A stretch of 64,000 bases of DNA from the NCBI RefSeq assembly GCF_000238795.1, contig NZ_AFNK01000031.1, positions 1 to 64,000 of the forward strand, given 5' to 3'. Below the pieces are notes generated by a model. It was not told the DNA's origin. It was given only the letters and a program-made list of their open reading frames with translations, and searched no databases. This DNA comes from Haemophilus sputorum CCUG 13788. Its GTDB lineage: Bacteria; Pseudomonadota; Gammaproteobacteria; Enterobacterales; Pasteurellaceae. Position 1 is the stretch's first letter. Each line of letters starts with the position of its first letter. Shown here one piece after another: positions 19,521 to 30,151 of this stretch. Position numbers and translations under genes: made by a program.

Positions 19521-21266
19521 ATGATGATAGATAAACGCCTAATTAACACGGTGGCCGACAGTAAAAAATGGATTGGCATCACGGTGTTATGGAATTGGGT
19601 GGCGTTAATTGGTGGGATTATTAGTGCCGTCGTGTTTTCTTATATTTTACAGGCGGCTTATTTTAATGAACTGGGCCCTATAAGTGCGGTCATTTTGGGT
19701 ATCGTTTTAATTGCTGCTTTGGCGTTGCGTGCCTTTGCAGGTAAAAAATCGGTGCAGGCCTCTTATTTTGCCAGTACGAAAGTCAAACATGAGCTGCGTA
19801 GCCTCATCTATCGCAAATTGGCTTCAATGCCGCTTAACCAAGTGAATCAACAATCTACTTCAAGCATTATCCAAGTGGCCTCAGAAGGTGTGGAGCAGCT
19901 TGAAATCTACTTCGGGCGTTATTTGCCTCAGCTTTTTTATAGCTTGCTTGCTCCACTCACACTCTTTGCTTTCCTGATCTTTTTCAGCTTTAAAACAGCC
20001 GTAATTTTGCTGATTTGTGTGCCGTTGATTCCGATGTCGATCATTGCAGTGAACAAAATTGCGAAAAAACTCTTGGCAAAATATTGGTCCATTTATGTGG
20101 GATTAGGCAGCAGTTTCTTAGATAACCTACAGGGTTTAATTACGCTGAAAATCTATCAAGATGATGCTTATAAAGCAAAAGCAATGGATGAAGAAGCAGA
20201 ACATTTCCGCAAAATTACCATGAAAGTGCTTACCATGCAGCTTAACTCAGTATCGCTGATGGATTTACTGGCTTACGGTGGTGCGGCAATTGGGATTTTA
20301 ACGGCGTTGTTGCAATTCCAAGACAATCAATTAACCGTATTAGGCGTCATTTTATTTATTCTGCTTTCTTCTGAATTCTTTATTCCGCTTCGTTTATTGG
20401 GTTCTTTCTTCCATGTAGCGATGAATGGTAAAGCGGCATCAGATAAGATTTTCACATTGTTAGATACGCCCGTGGAAACTCAAACACAAGCGGTCGATTT
20501 TGCAGCGAAAAATGCTATTCAAGTGGATATTCAAGATCTGCATTTTGCTTACAGCGAAGAGAAGCCTGCGATTGTTGGCTTGGATTTAAGCATCTTACCA
20601 AATCAGCTTACGGTATTTGTGGGTAAAAGTGGTTGTGGTAAATCCACTTTGGTTTCATTGCTAATGGGCTTTAATAAAGCACAACAAGGCAAAATTCTAT
20701 TCAATGGTCAAGAAATTCAATCCATTGATCGTCATTCGTTTTATGAAAAAGTCTCTTTGGTGAGCCATAGCAGTTATGTGTTTAAAGGTACGCTACGTGA
20801 AAACATGAAGATGGCGAAAGTTGATGCCACAGATGAGCAAATTTATGCGTGTTTAGAACAAGTTAATTTGGCGCAATTCGTTCGAGATAATGGTGGATTA
20901 GAGATGCAGTTATTAAGCCGTGGCGCGAATTTATCTGGCGGTCAAATCCAACGTTTAGCCTTAGCGCGTGCTTTATTACACAATGCCAAGCTTTATATTT
21001 TTGATGAAGCGACCAGTAACATTGATGTAGAAAGCGAAGAAATTATTTTGCAGTTCATTCAGCAATTTAAACAACAAAAAACCATTGTAATGATTTCTCA
21101 CCGCTTGGCCAATGCCGTGAATGCAGACTGCATTAACGTGCTTGAACAAGGCAAATTGATTGAGCAAGGCACGCATAAAGACCTCATGGCAAAACAAGGT
21201 GCGTACGCTGAAATGTTCCAACAACAAAAAGATTTAGAACAAATTAGAGAGGTGGCAAATGCGTAA
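19521..21266 (+). CDS. ABC exporter, CydD-like half-transporter (ATPase plus permease)
   Basis: The ATG at 19521 is favoured by AGGAG 8 bases upstream. The 581-residue protein has six N-terminal transmembrane helices with CydD-like features (YFGRYLPQLFYSLLAPLTL, CVPLIPMSIIAVNKIAKKLL) and a C-terminal nucleotide-binding domain with Walker A GKSGCGKST, signature LSGGQ and Walker B LYIFDEATS. CydDC exports cysteine and glutathione for cytochrome bd assembly. The divergence from E. coli CydD and the possible Fur box leave open a different substrate, so no symbol is assigned. It overlaps its partner by 8 bases. Confidence 0.75.
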   Translation: MMIDKRLINTVADSKKWIGITVLWNWVALIGGIISAVVFSYILQAAYFNELGPISAVILGIVLIAALALRAFAGKKSVQASYFASTKVKHELRSLIYRKLASMPLNQVNQQSTSSIIQVASEGVEQLEIYFGRYLPQLFYSLLAPLTLFAFLIFFSFKTAVILLICVPLIPMSIIAVNKIAKKLLAKYWSIYVGLGSSFLDNLQGLITLKIYQDDAYKAKAMDEEAEHFRKITMKVLTMQLNSVSLMDLLAYGGAAIGILTALLQFQDNQLTVLGVILFILLSSEFFIPLRLLGSFFHVAMNGKAASDKIFTLLDTPVETQTQAVDFAAKNAIQVDIQDLHFAYSEEKPAIVGLDLSILPNQLTVFVGKSGCGKSTLVSLLMGFNKAQQGKILFNGQEIQSIDRHSFYEKVSLVSHSSYVFKGTLRENMKMAKVDATDEQIYACLEQVNLAQFVRDNGGLEMQLLSRGANLSGGQIQRLALARALLHNAKLYIFDEATSNIDVESEEIILQFIQQFKQQKTIVMISHRLANAVNADCINVLEQGKLIEQGTHKDLMAKQGAYAEMFQQQKDLEQIREVANA

Positions 21267-22917
21267 AAATGGTTTTGTTGTGATGGGGCATTTATTGAAA
21301 TTAGTGACTCCATTGGCGCATATCATGGCGTTTACCATCACGATGGGAACGCTCGGTTTCCTTGCCGCTATCTTTATCATGGTGCTTGGAGCGATGGGTT
21401 TAGTAAATTTATTAAACTTTGACACCCATTTAAGTTTTTCTGGAATTTTGACCGCACTTATCGTGTTAGCGGTGGCTCGTGGCGCGTTGCGTTATTTAGA
21501 GCAAATGTCAGGGCACTACATTGCTTTTAAATTATTGGCCTTATTGCGTGATAAAGTGTTTTCTTCTTTACGCCGCTTGGCTTTTGTGAAGTTGCAAGAC
21601 AAGCAAGCGGGGCAATTAGTGTCCTTGGTGACTAATGATATCGAATTGCTCGAAGTATTCTATGCGCACACCATTGCACCGATTATGATCGCGTTTTTTA
21701 CTTCTGCGATTTTATTATTAGTCTTTGGGCATCTTTCAGGTTGGTTTGTGCTTGTGGCATTAGCCGCTTATTTAACGGTGGGCGTGATTTTACCCATTAT
21801 CACCACCAAATTGGCGCGTGAAGATGGCCGACGCTATCGTGAATTAGTAGGCGAAATGAATGATTTCTTCCTTGATAGCGTACGAGGCATGAAAGAAATC
21901 CAACTTTTCGGCTATGCGAAACAACGTTTAAATGAAATTCAACAACGCAGCCAAAAAATCGATACAGCCTTTGAGCGCATTAAAGACCAAGAAGCGAAAG
22001 TGCGCGTTTACACTGAAGTGGCGGTATCAGCGTTTAACATCATTATGTTATTCACGGGCTTAATTTTGTTTAGTCTAGATAAGATTGATTTTTCTGCCTT
22101 TTTAATTGGCGTGATTTTATTGATGTCGAGCTATGGCCCGGTTATTGCATTAAGTAACCTTTCAAGCAACTTGTTACAAACCTTGGCTTCAGGTGAGCGT
22201 GTATTGAGCTTGCTAGCAGAAGAACCCGAATTAAAAGACGTAGAAAGTGCGGTCGATTTGAAAGAGGTTTCTCGCATTGATGTTGAGAACTTAAACTTTG
22301 CCTACGGTGAAGAACAAATTTTATCGGATGTTAGCTTATCTGTGAAAAAAGGAGAAATCTTAGGCATTCATGGCAGAAGTGGTAGCGGTAAAAGTACCCT
22401 GTTAAAACTGCTGATGCGTTTTTACGATCCTAAATCGGGTAGCATTAAAATTAACGGTGAAACTTTACCGAATATCAACACCCGTAGTTTGCGAGACAAT
22501 ATGGCGTACATTACTCAGCAAACCTATATTTTCAACGAAACTATCGAGGAAAATATTCGCCTTGCCCGCCGTGACGCAACGTTAGATGAAATTATGGAAG
22601 CCGCGAAGAAAGCATCAATTCATGATTTCATTTTAAGCTTGCCAGAAGGTTATCAAACAAAAATGACGGAATTGGGCGGTAACCTTTCTGATGGAGAAAA
22701 ACAACGTATCGGTATTGCTCGTGCCTTCTTACACAATGCGCCGATTATTTTGCTTGATGAACCGACTAGCAATTTAGATAGTTTAAACGAAGCGATGATT
22801 TTGAAATCATTGTTGAACGTGAAAGCAGAAAAATTGATTATTCTCGTGAGTCATCGCCAATCGACTATGGCTATTTGTGATCAGGTGATTGGTATTGAGA
22901 ATGGAAGGATGTCGTAA
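21259..22917 (+). CDS. ABC exporter, CydC-like half-transporter (ATPase plus permease)
   Basis: A 552-residue partner of the preceding gene, sharing an 8-base overlap. The CydC-type motif RYLEQMSGHYIAFKLLALLR lies in the membrane domain. The nucleotide-binding domain has Walker A GRSGSGKST, Walker B IILLDEPTS and the H-loop HRQS. Its ABC signature is degenerate, LSDGE instead of LSGGQ, which in heterodimeric exporters often marks one unequal ATP site. Substrate as uncertain as for the partner. It ends before a strong hairpin terminator. Confidence 0.75.
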   Translation: MRKNGFVVMGHLLKLVTPLAHIMAFTITMGTLGFLAAIFIMVLGAMGLVNLLNFDTHLSFSGILTALIVLAVARGALRYLEQMSGHYIAFKLLALLRDKVFSSLRRLAFVKLQDKQAGQLVSLVTNDIELLEVFYAHTIAPIMIAFFTSAILLLVFGHLSGWFVLVALAAYLTVGVILPIITTKLAREDGRRYRELVGEMNDFFLDSVRGMKEIQLFGYAKQRLNEIQQRSQKIDTAFERIKDQEAKVRVYTEVAVSAFNIIMLFTGLILFSLDKIDFSAFLIGVILLMSSYGPVIALSNLSSNLLQTLASGERVLSLLAEEPELKDVESAVDLKEVSRIDVENLNFAYGEEQILSDVSLSVKKGEILGIHGRSGSGKSTLLKLLMRFYDPKSGSIKINGETLPNINTRSLRDNMAYITQQTYIFNETIEENIRLARRDATLDEIMEAAKKASIHDFILSLPEGYQTKMTELGGNLSDGEKQRIGIARAFLHNAPIILLDEPTSNLDSLNEAMILKSLLNVKAEKLIILVSHRQSTMAICDQVIGIENGRMS

Positions 22918-22932
22918 GAGATAAGAGATAAA

Positions 22933-22969
22933 GAAAGGCTAATGTTAAACAACCTAACATTAGCCTTTT
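22933..22969 (+). terminator. Terminator after the ABC exporter genes
   Basis: AAAGGCTAATGTTA and TAACATTAGCCTTTT flank a short loop, with TTTTG after the stem. Confidence 0.8.
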
Positions 22970-23038
22970 GATTTTAATTTGCAAATAATGCGAAAAATTT
23001 CACCGCTTGCAATAATACTGTCAATTTGAGATTCGCTT

Positions 23039-24976
23039 TTATTTCACTCGAATCCGGTAACGTTTATCTAGCATACAGAGTAAACCACCAATTGCCATAA
23101 ATAAACCACCAAACCAAATCCAACGAATAAATGGTTTGTAGTAAAGGCGTAAGCCCCATGAGCCATCTTCAAGCTGTTCGCCAAGTGCTGCGTAAAGGTC
23201 ACGAGAGAAGCCCCAATCAATAGCCGCTTCGGTCATTCCCATTTTGCTGACATTGTAGAAACGTTTTTCTGCATGAAGCGTGGCTTCTGGTTTGCCATTT
23301 TTAGTAATCGCAATATCTGCCGTCCCACCTTGATAGTTTGCACCATCTGTGATTTTCAAGCCTTTAAACGTAAATTGGTAATCCAAAATCTGTACGCTGT
23401 CGCCTTCACGCATTCTGACATCTTTTTCAATACTGAAGTTTTGGCTCATTGCAATACCGAAAACCGTCATTGCGACACCTAAGTGGGCTAAAGTCATGCC
23501 CCAATGTGAACGCGAAAGTTTAAATACACCAGTTAAAAATGAATGACGATGTGTCGCACGCGTATGCATTTCATAAAGGCTTAAAATCACAATGATTGCC
23601 GCCATCATGACACCTAATACTGCAGTTACAGTTAAGCGATCACCAACAAGATATGGTAAACCAAAACCTAGTGCCACCATCATAATCAGTGAAATAATGA
23701 CTGGCGTGCGAATTGCAGAAACTTGATCTCTGCGCCATTTTACTAACGGGCCAATTCCTAATAAAAGTGAGAACGGCACCATTAAAATTAAGAACATTTG
23801 GTCAAAAAACGGTGCACCAATAGAAATGCTGCCTAAACCAATTTGTTTATGAATTAACGGTAAAATCGTGCCTAAAAAGACGACCGATAAAAACGCCATT
23901 AACATGATGTTATTAAGTAATAACAAGCTTTCACGCGAATAACGTTGATAGTTATCTAGGCTTTTAATTTTGTTTCCTTGGAAGGCATAGAGCAGTAGTG
24001 AGCCACCAATAACCAACACTAAATAAGCCAAAATATACAAACCACGTGTTGGGTCAGAAGCAAAGGCATGTACAGAAACCAAAATGCCTGAACGGACTAA
24101 GAAAGTCCCAAGTAAACACAATGAGAAAGCAAGAATAGCTAATAATACTGTCCACGCCTTGAACGTACTGCGTTTTTCAGTAACAGAAAGCGAGTGAATC
24201 AGTGCTGTACCCGCTAACCATGGCATTAGAGATGCATTTTCAACTGGGTCCCAGAACCACCAGCCACCCCAGCCTAATTCATAATATGCCCACCATGAAC
24301 CTAAAATAATACCGAGCGTTAAGAAAACCCATGCAGCCATTGTCCATGGACGAGACCATCTTGCCCAAGCGGTATCTAATCTGCCACTCATCAATGATGC
24401 AATGGCAAAAGCAAACGCCACCGAGAAACCTACATAACCCATATAGAGCAACGGTGGGTGGAAAATTAAGCCAACGTCTTGCAACATTGGATTCAACTCA
24501 CGCCCATCTGCAGGGAAATCTGGGAAAGTACGACCAAATGGGTTTGAGCTAAAAATAATAAAGACTAAAAAGCCAATGCTCACTAAGCCCATTACGCTTA
24601 ATACGCGAGCCACCGCTTCTTCTGGCATCTTACGGGTGAAAGTCGCCACACCAACTGCCCAGAGTGAAAGCAACCAGATCCATAGCAATAATGAACCTTC
24701 GTGCGAACCCCACACGGCTGATAAACGATATTGCAACGGCAATAGTGAATTGGAGTTATTCACGACATATTGCACGCTGAAATCATTAACGGCGAACAAG
24801 TAAAATAGCGCACCGAACGAGAGGCTCAATGCTAAAAACATTGACCAAGTCAGTGGACGGGCTAACGCCATCAATTTCACATTTGCTTTTTCAGCACCAA
24901 TCAATGGAAGGACTGCTAGGAAAACAGATAAAGCTAGCGCCAATGCCAAGGCGTAATTGCCAAGTTCTGCAATCAT
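23039..24976 (-). CDS. ccmF: Cytochrome c maturation haem lyase subunit CcmF
   Basis: A 645-residue polytopic membrane protein. The haem-handling WWD motif ([15 protein letters not shown]) is flanked by the conserved periplasmic histidines of CcmF ([22 protein letters not shown]). It transfers haem from CcmE to apocytochromes c together with CcmH. It overlaps ccmE by 4 bases. No other ccm gene is in the window, although in H. influenzae the set is contiguous as far as I recall. Confidence 0.96.
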   Translation of the reverse strand: MIAELGNYALALALALSVFLAVLPLIGAEKANVKLMALARPLTWSMFLALSLSFGALFYLFAVNDFSVQYVVNNSNSLLPLQYRLSAVWGSHEGSLLLWIWLLSLWAVGVATFTRKMPEEAVARVLSVMGLVSIGFLVFIIFSSNPFGRTFPDFPADGRELNPMLQDVGLIFHPPLLYMGYVGFSVAFAFAIASLMSGRLDTAWARWSRPWTMAAWVFLTLGIILGSWWAYYELGWGGWWFWDPVENASLMPWLAGTALIHSLSVTEKRSTFKAWTVLLAILAFSLCLLGTFLVRSGILVSVHAFASDPTRGLYILAYLVLVIGGSLLLYAFQGNKIKSLDNYQRYSRESLLLLNNIMLMAFLSVVFLGTILPLIHKQIGLGSISIGAPFFDQMFLILMVPFSLLLGIGPLVKWRRDQVSAIRTPVIISLIMMVALGFGLPYLVGDRLTVTAVLGVMMAAIIVILSLYEMHTRATHRHSFLTGVFKLSRSHWGMTLAHLGVAMTVFGIAMSQNFSIEKDVRMREGDSVQILDYQFTFKGLKITDGANYQGGTADIAITKNGKPEATLHAEKRFYNVSKMGMTEAAIDWGFSRDLYAALGEQLEDGSWGLRLYYKPFIRWIWFGGLFMAIGGLLCMLDKRYRIRVK

Positions 24977-25494
24977 TTTTGTTCTCCTTGCACTGCTTTA
25001 TCGCGTGCAGATTCCCCTTTCATATCAGCATCAGAAACACCCATTTGGTTATGTTGTGATTTTAATTTATCACCTAACTCAGGTGGCATATAGTTTTCAT
25101 CATGTTTTGCCAGCACTTCTGTTGCACGTAAGCGAGTTGGTTCGATCAACACCCCTTGTGCCACAATGCCCTGACCTTCACGGAAGAGATCCGGTAAAAT
25201 ACCTTCGTATTCGACAGAAATCGCAGGCCCAATGTCATCAACTTCAAACTCTACTTTTAAAGTCTTCTCATCACGTTTTACCGAGCCTTCAACCACCATA
25301 CCACCAACACGAATACGCTGACCTACACTTGGTTTTTGGTTCGGGTCATTATTTTTACCCTGAACGACTTCAGAAGGTGTGTAGAATAAGTCAATATTTT
25401 GACTTAATGCGTAAAGCGTTAGCCCAACTGCTACCGCTAATCCAAATAAGATCACAACCACCACTTTTAATCGAGATTTGCGTCTTGGATTCAT
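24973..25494 (-). CDS. ccmE: Cytochrome c-type biogenesis haem chaperone CcmE
   Basis: A 173-residue protein with one N-terminal signal-anchor ([20 protein letters not shown]) and an OB-fold periplasmic domain. [13 protein letters not shown] contains the His that binds haem covalently in E. coli CcmE and the nearby Tyr that coordinates it. It receives haem from CcmABCD and passes it to CcmF/H. First of the two-gene ccmEF unit here. Confidence 0.96.
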   Translation of the reverse strand: MNPRRKSRLKVVVVILFGLAVAVGLTLYALSQNIDLFYTPSEVVQGKNNDPNQKPSVGQRIRVGGMVVEGSVKRDEKTLKVEFEVDDIGPAISVEYEGILPDLFREGQGIVAQGVLIEPTRLRATEVLAKHDENYMPPELGDKLKSQHNQMGVSDADMKGESARDKAVQGEQK

Positions 25495-25993
25495 CTCTTA
25501 CCCCATCAACAATGAATAGTTAAAATTGAAAAAACTAAATCTAAAAACGGTGCTTAGCATAGCAAAAAATCGGCCAACATACTTCAATTTGTTTAATAGT
25601 TAGAACCAACTTTGCTTTTTCGCAAATCAGATAATCCTAAAGAGGTATAACCATTCAAATTATTTTATCTTTTCTAGCGATTTTTATGCAGCCTAAACGC
25701 ATAAAAATGCACAAAAGCAGAATAAGATTGCAAAAGCAACCGATTGCGCCATTGACAACCGCATAAATCTTGTTAAAATGCGCGTCTAAGATAAATTTCA
25801 TTATTTTAGATAGGCTGAAAATGCTCACTGAACCCAATCTCTTTCTGATTATACCTCCCTATTGTTCGGTACCTTTTCCCTTTCTATTTTCATTTATCTC
25901 ACAAACATTTTCTTTCTCTTCCCCTTTTCTTTTACTCATCACAAGCGGTTTACTTTTCTGCTTCTTTTACCAATGCTTCTCAGGAGTTAAATC
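25495..25993. other. Intergenic region between ccmE and arcB
   Basis: Nearly 500 bases. They hold the divergent promoters, a long pyrimidine-rich leader before arcB and an uptake-like ACAAGCGGTTT near 25940. From an ATG at 25821 a Phe/Pro-rich frame of 62 codons runs past the arcB start; it might be a leader peptide but has no family support. Confidence 0.5.
25752..25779 (+). promoter_or_regulatory. Sigma-70 promoter for arcBC
   Basis: -35 TTGACA (25752-25757), a 16-base spacer and -10 TAAAAT (25774-25779). The predicted leader before arcB is about 210 bases. Confidence 0.7.
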
Positions 25994-26998
25994 ATGGCAT
26001 TCAATTTAAAAAACAGACATTTATTGAGTCTTGTTAATCATACTGAACGTGAAATCAAATTCTTATTAGACCTTGCAAGCGATCTGAAACGCGCCAAATA
26101 CACCGGCACGGAACAGCCATTATTAAAAGGCAAAAATATTGCTTTAATTTTTGAGAAGACCTCAACCCGTACCCGTTGTGCTTTTGAAGTGGCTGCTTAC
26201 GATCAAGGCGCGCATGTGACTTATATTGATCCAACTTCATCACAAATCGGGCATAAAGAATCAATGAAAGACACCGCTCGCGTATTAGGCAGAATGTACG
26301 ATGCCATCCAATACCGTGGTTTTAAACAATCTGTCGTAAACGAATTAGCTGAATACGCTGGCGTGCCCGTTTTTAATGGCTTAACAGACGAATTCCACCC
26401 AACACAAATGTTAGCAGACGTTTTAACTATGATGGAAAACAGCGAGAAACCATTAAGTCAAATTAGCTACGTTTACATTGGGGATGCGCGTAACAATATG
26501 GGGAATTCCCTTCTGCTTATTGGCGCAAAATTAGGCATGGATGTGCGTATCTGCGCACCCAAAGCACTCTTACCTGAAGAATCATTAGTGGCAATGTGTC
26601 AAAAATTTGCAGAAGAGTCTGGGGCACGCATTACCGTTACTGAAGATATTGATACCGCCGTCAAAGGTGTAGATTTCGTGCATACCGATGTTTGGGTGTC
26701 AATGGGCGAGCCACTAGAAGCTTGGGGCAAGCGAATCGATCTGCTCATGCCATATCAAGTGACACCTGAATTGATGAAACGCACTGGTAACCCAAAAGTG
26801 AAATTCATGCACTGTTTACCTGCTTTCCACAATAGCGAAACGAAAGTCGGGAAAGAAATTGCCGCCCTCTATCCTGCCCTAGCAAATGGGATTGAAGTGA
26901 CTGAAGATGTGTTTGAATCACCAATGAATGTGGCATTCGAGCAAGCCGAAAACCGTATGCACACCATTAAAGCAGTTATGGTTGCAAGCCTTGCTTAA
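25994..26998 (+). CDS. arcB: Ornithine carbamoyltransferase, catabolic type
   Basis: A 334-residue enzyme interconverting ornithine plus carbamoyl phosphate with citrulline plus phosphate. The carbamoyl-phosphate loop is KTSTRTR; the ornithine site includes HCLPAFHN and DVWVSMGEP. Catabolic direction is inferred because carbamate kinase follows after 104 bases. The arginine deiminase gene arcA is not present here. CAGGAG precedes the ATG. The H. influenzae homologue is also annotated argF. Confidence 0.94.
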   Translation: MAFNLKNRHLLSLVNHTEREIKFLLDLASDLKRAKYTGTEQPLLKGKNIALIFEKTSTRTRCAFEVAAYDQGAHVTYIDPTSSQIGHKESMKDTARVLGRMYDAIQYRGFKQSVVNELAEYAGVPVFNGLTDEFHPTQMLADVLTMMENSEKPLSQISYVYIGDARNNMGNSLLLIGAKLGMDVRICAPKALLPEESLVAMCQKFAEESGARITVTEDIDTAVKGVDFVHTDVWVSMGEPLEAWGKRIDLLMPYQVTPELMKRTGNPKVKFMHCLPAFHNSETKVGKEIAALYPALANGIEVTEDVFESPMNVAFEQAENRMHTIKAVMVASLA

Positions 26999-27102
26999 CC
27001 GCCATGACATTGTTGTCGCGTACGCAAAACTTTCGCAAAATCTGACCGCTTGCGTGCGCGGACTTTTCAATAAAAACCAGAGATAAGCATTAAGGAGCCA
27101 AA

Positions 27103-28050
27103 ATGAGAATCGTCGTTGCACTAGGTGGAAACGCACTACTAAAACGGGGCGAGCCAATGACCGCCCAGAATCAATCTGCCAATATTCGTTTAGCCGCAGA
27201 ACAGCTGGCAAAAGTCAAACCCAAGAACGAACTGATTATCTCTCATGGCAACGGCCCACAAGTTGGATTATTAGCGCTTCAACACGCAGCTTATTATGCA
27301 CAAGATAACAAAATCGAACCCTATCCATTAGATGTGCTCGTTTCACAAACTGTCGGCATGATTGGCTATATGTTACAACAAGAGCTTACCAACTTGCTTC
27401 CAGCGACCCCGACTCAAACATTAGTTACCCAAGTTATTGTTGATGAACATGACCCAGCCTTTTCCAAACCAAGTAAACCGATTGGGCAAGTTTATACTCA
27501 AGCAGAAGCTGAAAAATTAGCCGCAGAAAAAGGCTGGACGGTAATGCCAGATGGGCAATATTATCGTCGTGCCGTGCCAAGCCCGAAACCGCAAGATGTA
27601 ACAGGGATAAATGCCGTGAAAGCATTATTAGCTCAAGATCACATTGTCATTTGCGGGGGCGGTGGCGGTGTACCTTGTGTGAAAAATGCGCAAGGGCAAT
27701 TAACCGGTGTAGAAGCGGTAGTAGATAAAGATCTTGCAACGGCCGTCATTGCTAATCATCTTGATGCCGATTTATTTATTATCGCCACCGATGTGAATGC
27801 CGCTTGTGTAAACTTCCAAAAAGAAGGGGAACGCAAAATTGCTAAAGCCAATCCTGCTGCCCTTGAAGCATTGAGTGCGGAATTCGCACCTGGTTCTATG
27901 GGGCCGAAAGTACAAGCTGTGATTAACTTTGTGAAAGCGACAGGTAAAGATGCTGCGATTGGTTCACTAGCAGATATTGAAGACATTGTGGCTGGAAACG
28001 CGGGAACGCGAGTGAGCTTATCAGCAAATGAAGTAGTCTTTTACGAATAA
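27103..28050 (+). CDS. arcC: Carbamate kinase
   Basis: A 315-residue amino-acid-kinase-fold enzyme converting carbamoyl phosphate and ADP to ATP, ammonia and CO2. Conserved parts are [32 protein letters not shown] and SMGPKVQA. It follows arcB and completes the energy-yielding end of arginine or citrulline catabolism. An AAGGAG site precedes the ATG. An uptake-like word (TGACCGCTTGCG) lies in the arcB-arcC gap. Confidence 0.96.
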   Translation: MRIVVALGGNALLKRGEPMTAQNQSANIRLAAEQLAKVKPKNELIISHGNGPQVGLLALQHAAYYAQDNKIEPYPLDVLVSQTVGMIGYMLQQELTNLLPATPTQTLVTQVIVDEHDPAFSKPSKPIGQVYTQAEAEKLAAEKGWTVMPDGQYYRRAVPSPKPQDVTGINAVKALLAQDHIVICGGGGGVPCVKNAQGQLTGVEAVVDKDLATAVIANHLDADLFIIATDVNAACVNFQKEGERKIAKANPAALEALSAEFAPGSMGPKVQAVINFVKATGKDAAIGSLADIEDIVAGNAGTRVSLSANEVVFYE

Positions 28051-28055
28051 ATGAA

Positions 28056-28093
28056 TAAAAAAGTGCGTGGATTTAAATCTACGCACTTTTTTT
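28056..28093. terminator. Bidirectional terminator between arcC and panF
   Basis: AAAAAGTGCGTGGATTT and AAATCTACGCACTTTTT form a near-perfect palindrome with A and T runs on both sides. It can serve the converging arcC and panF transcripts. Confidence 0.85.
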
Positions 28094-28096
28094 GCT

Positions 28097-29530
28097 TTAC
28101 AAGCGGTCGTTTTTACCAAACAAATTACCAATTAAAAAGGCAATTAAACTTAATAATACCGCTGGTACAATCGCATGGAAACCAAACGGACTAAGTTTAA
28201 ACGTGTGAATGATGATATAGCTGCCTAATCCCACCACCATAGAGCTTAACGCACCTGTTGCATTTGCCTTTTTCCAATAAACGCCTAGTACAATTACCCA
28301 CAAGAAAGTCGATTCTAAACCGCCTAATGAAAGCAAGTTCAGCCAAATCAGCATGTCTGGCGGATCAAATGCCGCGACCACAAGCAATACGGTAATCAGT
28401 AACGTGGTGATAGTTGAAAAACGTTTTAATTTTGCTTCCTCATGCACCGCTTCTGGCTTCCAAGCCAAATATAAATCTTTAATGAGCGTAGAAGAAGATT
28501 GAATCAATAAAGAGTCAATGCTCGACATAATCGCGGCAATCGGTGCAGCTAAGAAGATACCCGCGGCCATTGGCGGAAGCACTTGTAACATCAAGGTTGG
28601 AATCACTTGATCTGGCACTTTTAAATCTGGCACAACAGCACGCCCTAATACGCCTGCAAGGTGCATGCCTAACACTAAGATAAATACCGCAACAGTACCA
28701 ATCACTAAAGCTTGATGTAGTGAGCGGCTGTTTTTATAAGCCATGCCACGCACAGCTAATTGCGGTAAACCAACCAATGCAAAACAAACCAACACCCAAA
28801 ATGACGTCATGTAAGTAAAATCTAATGGGCGCTCATCAATCCCGTAAGGCTCAAGCAGCTGTGGATTGATTTTCTCTAAAGTTTCCATGGCAGGTGTGAT
28901 GCCATCTAATGCATAGATAACCCCCCCCAATAGCAAGAGCGTTCCAATTACCATCACCATGCCTTGAATGGTGTCGGTTAATACAACGGCACGGAAACCA
29001 CCAATGAAGGTATAAATCCCCACAGTAAGCGCGAAAATTAAAATTGCGCTCTGGTAAGAAATCCCAAACGTGGTTTCAAACAGTCGACCCGCACCGATAA
29101 ATTGTACGGTCATCATCGCAAAGAAAGAGAGAATCAACGCAAGGCTGGCAAACCAAACAATCCATTTATTTTGGTAACGAGCAAATAATAAATCATTAAC
29201 CGTGACTGCCTGATAACGACGCGCTAACAAAGCAAATTTTTTACCTAAGCCACCTAATGCCAGTAGTACTGCTGGCACTTGAATCATCGCAAGCAGTACC
29301 CAACCTAAACCATATTTATAAGCAGCCCCCGGTCCGCCAATAAAAGAGCTTGCACTTAAGTAAGTGGCTGCTGTGGTCATTGCTAGCACAAAGCCAGACA
29401 TCGAGCGATTACCAACGAAATACTCTGATAAAAAGCTACCGCTTGCTCGTTGACGATAAGCGTAATACGCCACACCAAAAACAAAAAATAGGTACGCAAT
29501 CAGCGGTATTAACATTTCACTATTTTTCAT
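28097..29530 (-). CDS. panF: Sodium/pantothenate symporter
   Basis: A 477-residue solute:sodium symporter with about 13 membrane helices. SSFIGGPGAAYKYGLGWVLL, MTVQFIGAGRLFET and FWVLVCFALVGLPQLAVRG closely match E. coli PanF, which imports pantothenate with Na+. The ATG at 29530 is preferred because GGAG lies 7 bases upstream and it aligns with the family. It overlaps the end of yhdT by 11 bases. A G8 tract (28921-28928, coding strand) is noted as a possible slippage site. Confidence 0.93.
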   Translation of the reverse strand: MKNSEMLIPLIAYLFFVFGVAYYAYRQRASGSFLSEYFVGNRSMSGFVLAMTTAATYLSASSFIGGPGAAYKYGLGWVLLAMIQVPAVLLALGGLGKKFALLARRYQAVTVNDLLFARYQNKWIVWFASLALILSFFAMMTVQFIGAGRLFETTFGISYQSAILIFALTVGIYTFIGGFRAVVLTDTIQGMVMVIGTLLLLGGVIYALDGITPAMETLEKINPQLLEPYGIDERPLDFTYMTSFWVLVCFALVGLPQLAVRGMAYKNSRSLHQALVIGTVAVFILVLGMHLAGVLGRAVVPDLKVPDQVIPTLMLQVLPPMAAGIFLAAPIAAIMSSIDSLLIQSSSTLIKDLYLAWKPEAVHEEAKLKRFSTITTLLITVLLVVAAFDPPDMLIWLNLLSLGGLESTFLWVIVLGVYWKKANATGALSSMVVGLGSYIIIHTFKLSPFGFHAIVPAVLLSLIAFLIGNLFGKNDRL

Positions 29531-29771
29531 CTGACTGCTCCAAATCAATCTCTTGATAAATGTTTTTGACCACTAGATAAACCAAAAGGGTAAAAATCAG
29601 TGGCAAGAATAAACAGGAGAGCTCAAACCAAATAGGAAAGCCGAATACCCCCTTCCCTTTTGGGGAAAAATAAGCAAAGCCGACCCAGCCTAACAGATAA
29701 ATAAGCGATAAAATGAATGCCCAACGGGCTTCACGATTTAATTGATAGTGCATAATTAATTGCCTCGACAT
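29520..29771 (-). CDS. yhdT: YhdT family membrane protein
   Basis: An 83-residue protein with two transmembrane helices. REARWAFILSLIYLLGWVGF, GFPIWFELSCLFLPL and an acidic tail match E. coli YhdT, which likewise precedes panF. It is probably a small partner of the symporter, but no function is established. It overlaps panF by 11 bases, indicating translational coupling, and lies 17 bases after metJ on the same strand. Confidence 0.88.
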   Translation of the reverse strand: MSRQLIMHYQLNREARWAFILSLIYLLGWVGFAYFSPKGKGVFGFPIWFELSCLFLPLIFTLLVYLVVKNIYQEIDLEQSDEK

Positions 29772-29788
29772 GAAAAGAAAATCGAAAG

Positions 29789-30106
29789 TTAGTATTCCCA
29801 GTTATCGGGATCTATCCCTAACTCTCGCATTTTTAGTTTTGCCTCTTCAGGAATCTCATTACTGCGCTCTTTGAGTAAATCTTCATCGGAGGGTAACGGT
29901 TGGCCCGTAAAGGCATGGAGAAAGGCTTCGCATAGCAACTCACTATTCGTTGCATGACGAAGGTTTTTGATCTGACGGCGAGTGCGCTCGTTGGTTAAGA
30001 TCTCTAATACTTTAATCGGAATAGAGACCGTAATCTTTTTCACTTGTTCGCTTTTTTTGCCATGTTCCGCGTACGGGCTGACATATTCACCGTTCCAATC
30101 AGTCAT
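29789..30106 (-). CDS. metJ: Methionine repressor MetJ
   Basis: A 105-residue ribbon-helix-helix repressor. [19 protein letters not shown] holds the beta-strand that reads the met box, and [20 protein letters not shown] the helices; the length equals E. coli MetJ. With S-adenosylmethionine as co-repressor it represses methionine biosynthesis and uptake genes. Three tandem met boxes lie 46-69 bases upstream, so it probably represses itself. panF and yhdT follow closely and might share its transcript. Confidence 0.97.
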   Translation of the reverse strand: MTDWNGEYVSPYAEHGKKSEQVKKITVSIPIKVLEILTNERTRRQIKNLRHATNSELLCEAFLHAFTGQPLPSDEDLLKERSNEIPEEAKLKMRELGIDPDNWEY

Positions 30107-30151
30107 ATTTGAATCCTAATGCATACAAAAAATGCGCCTATTTTAATCAAA

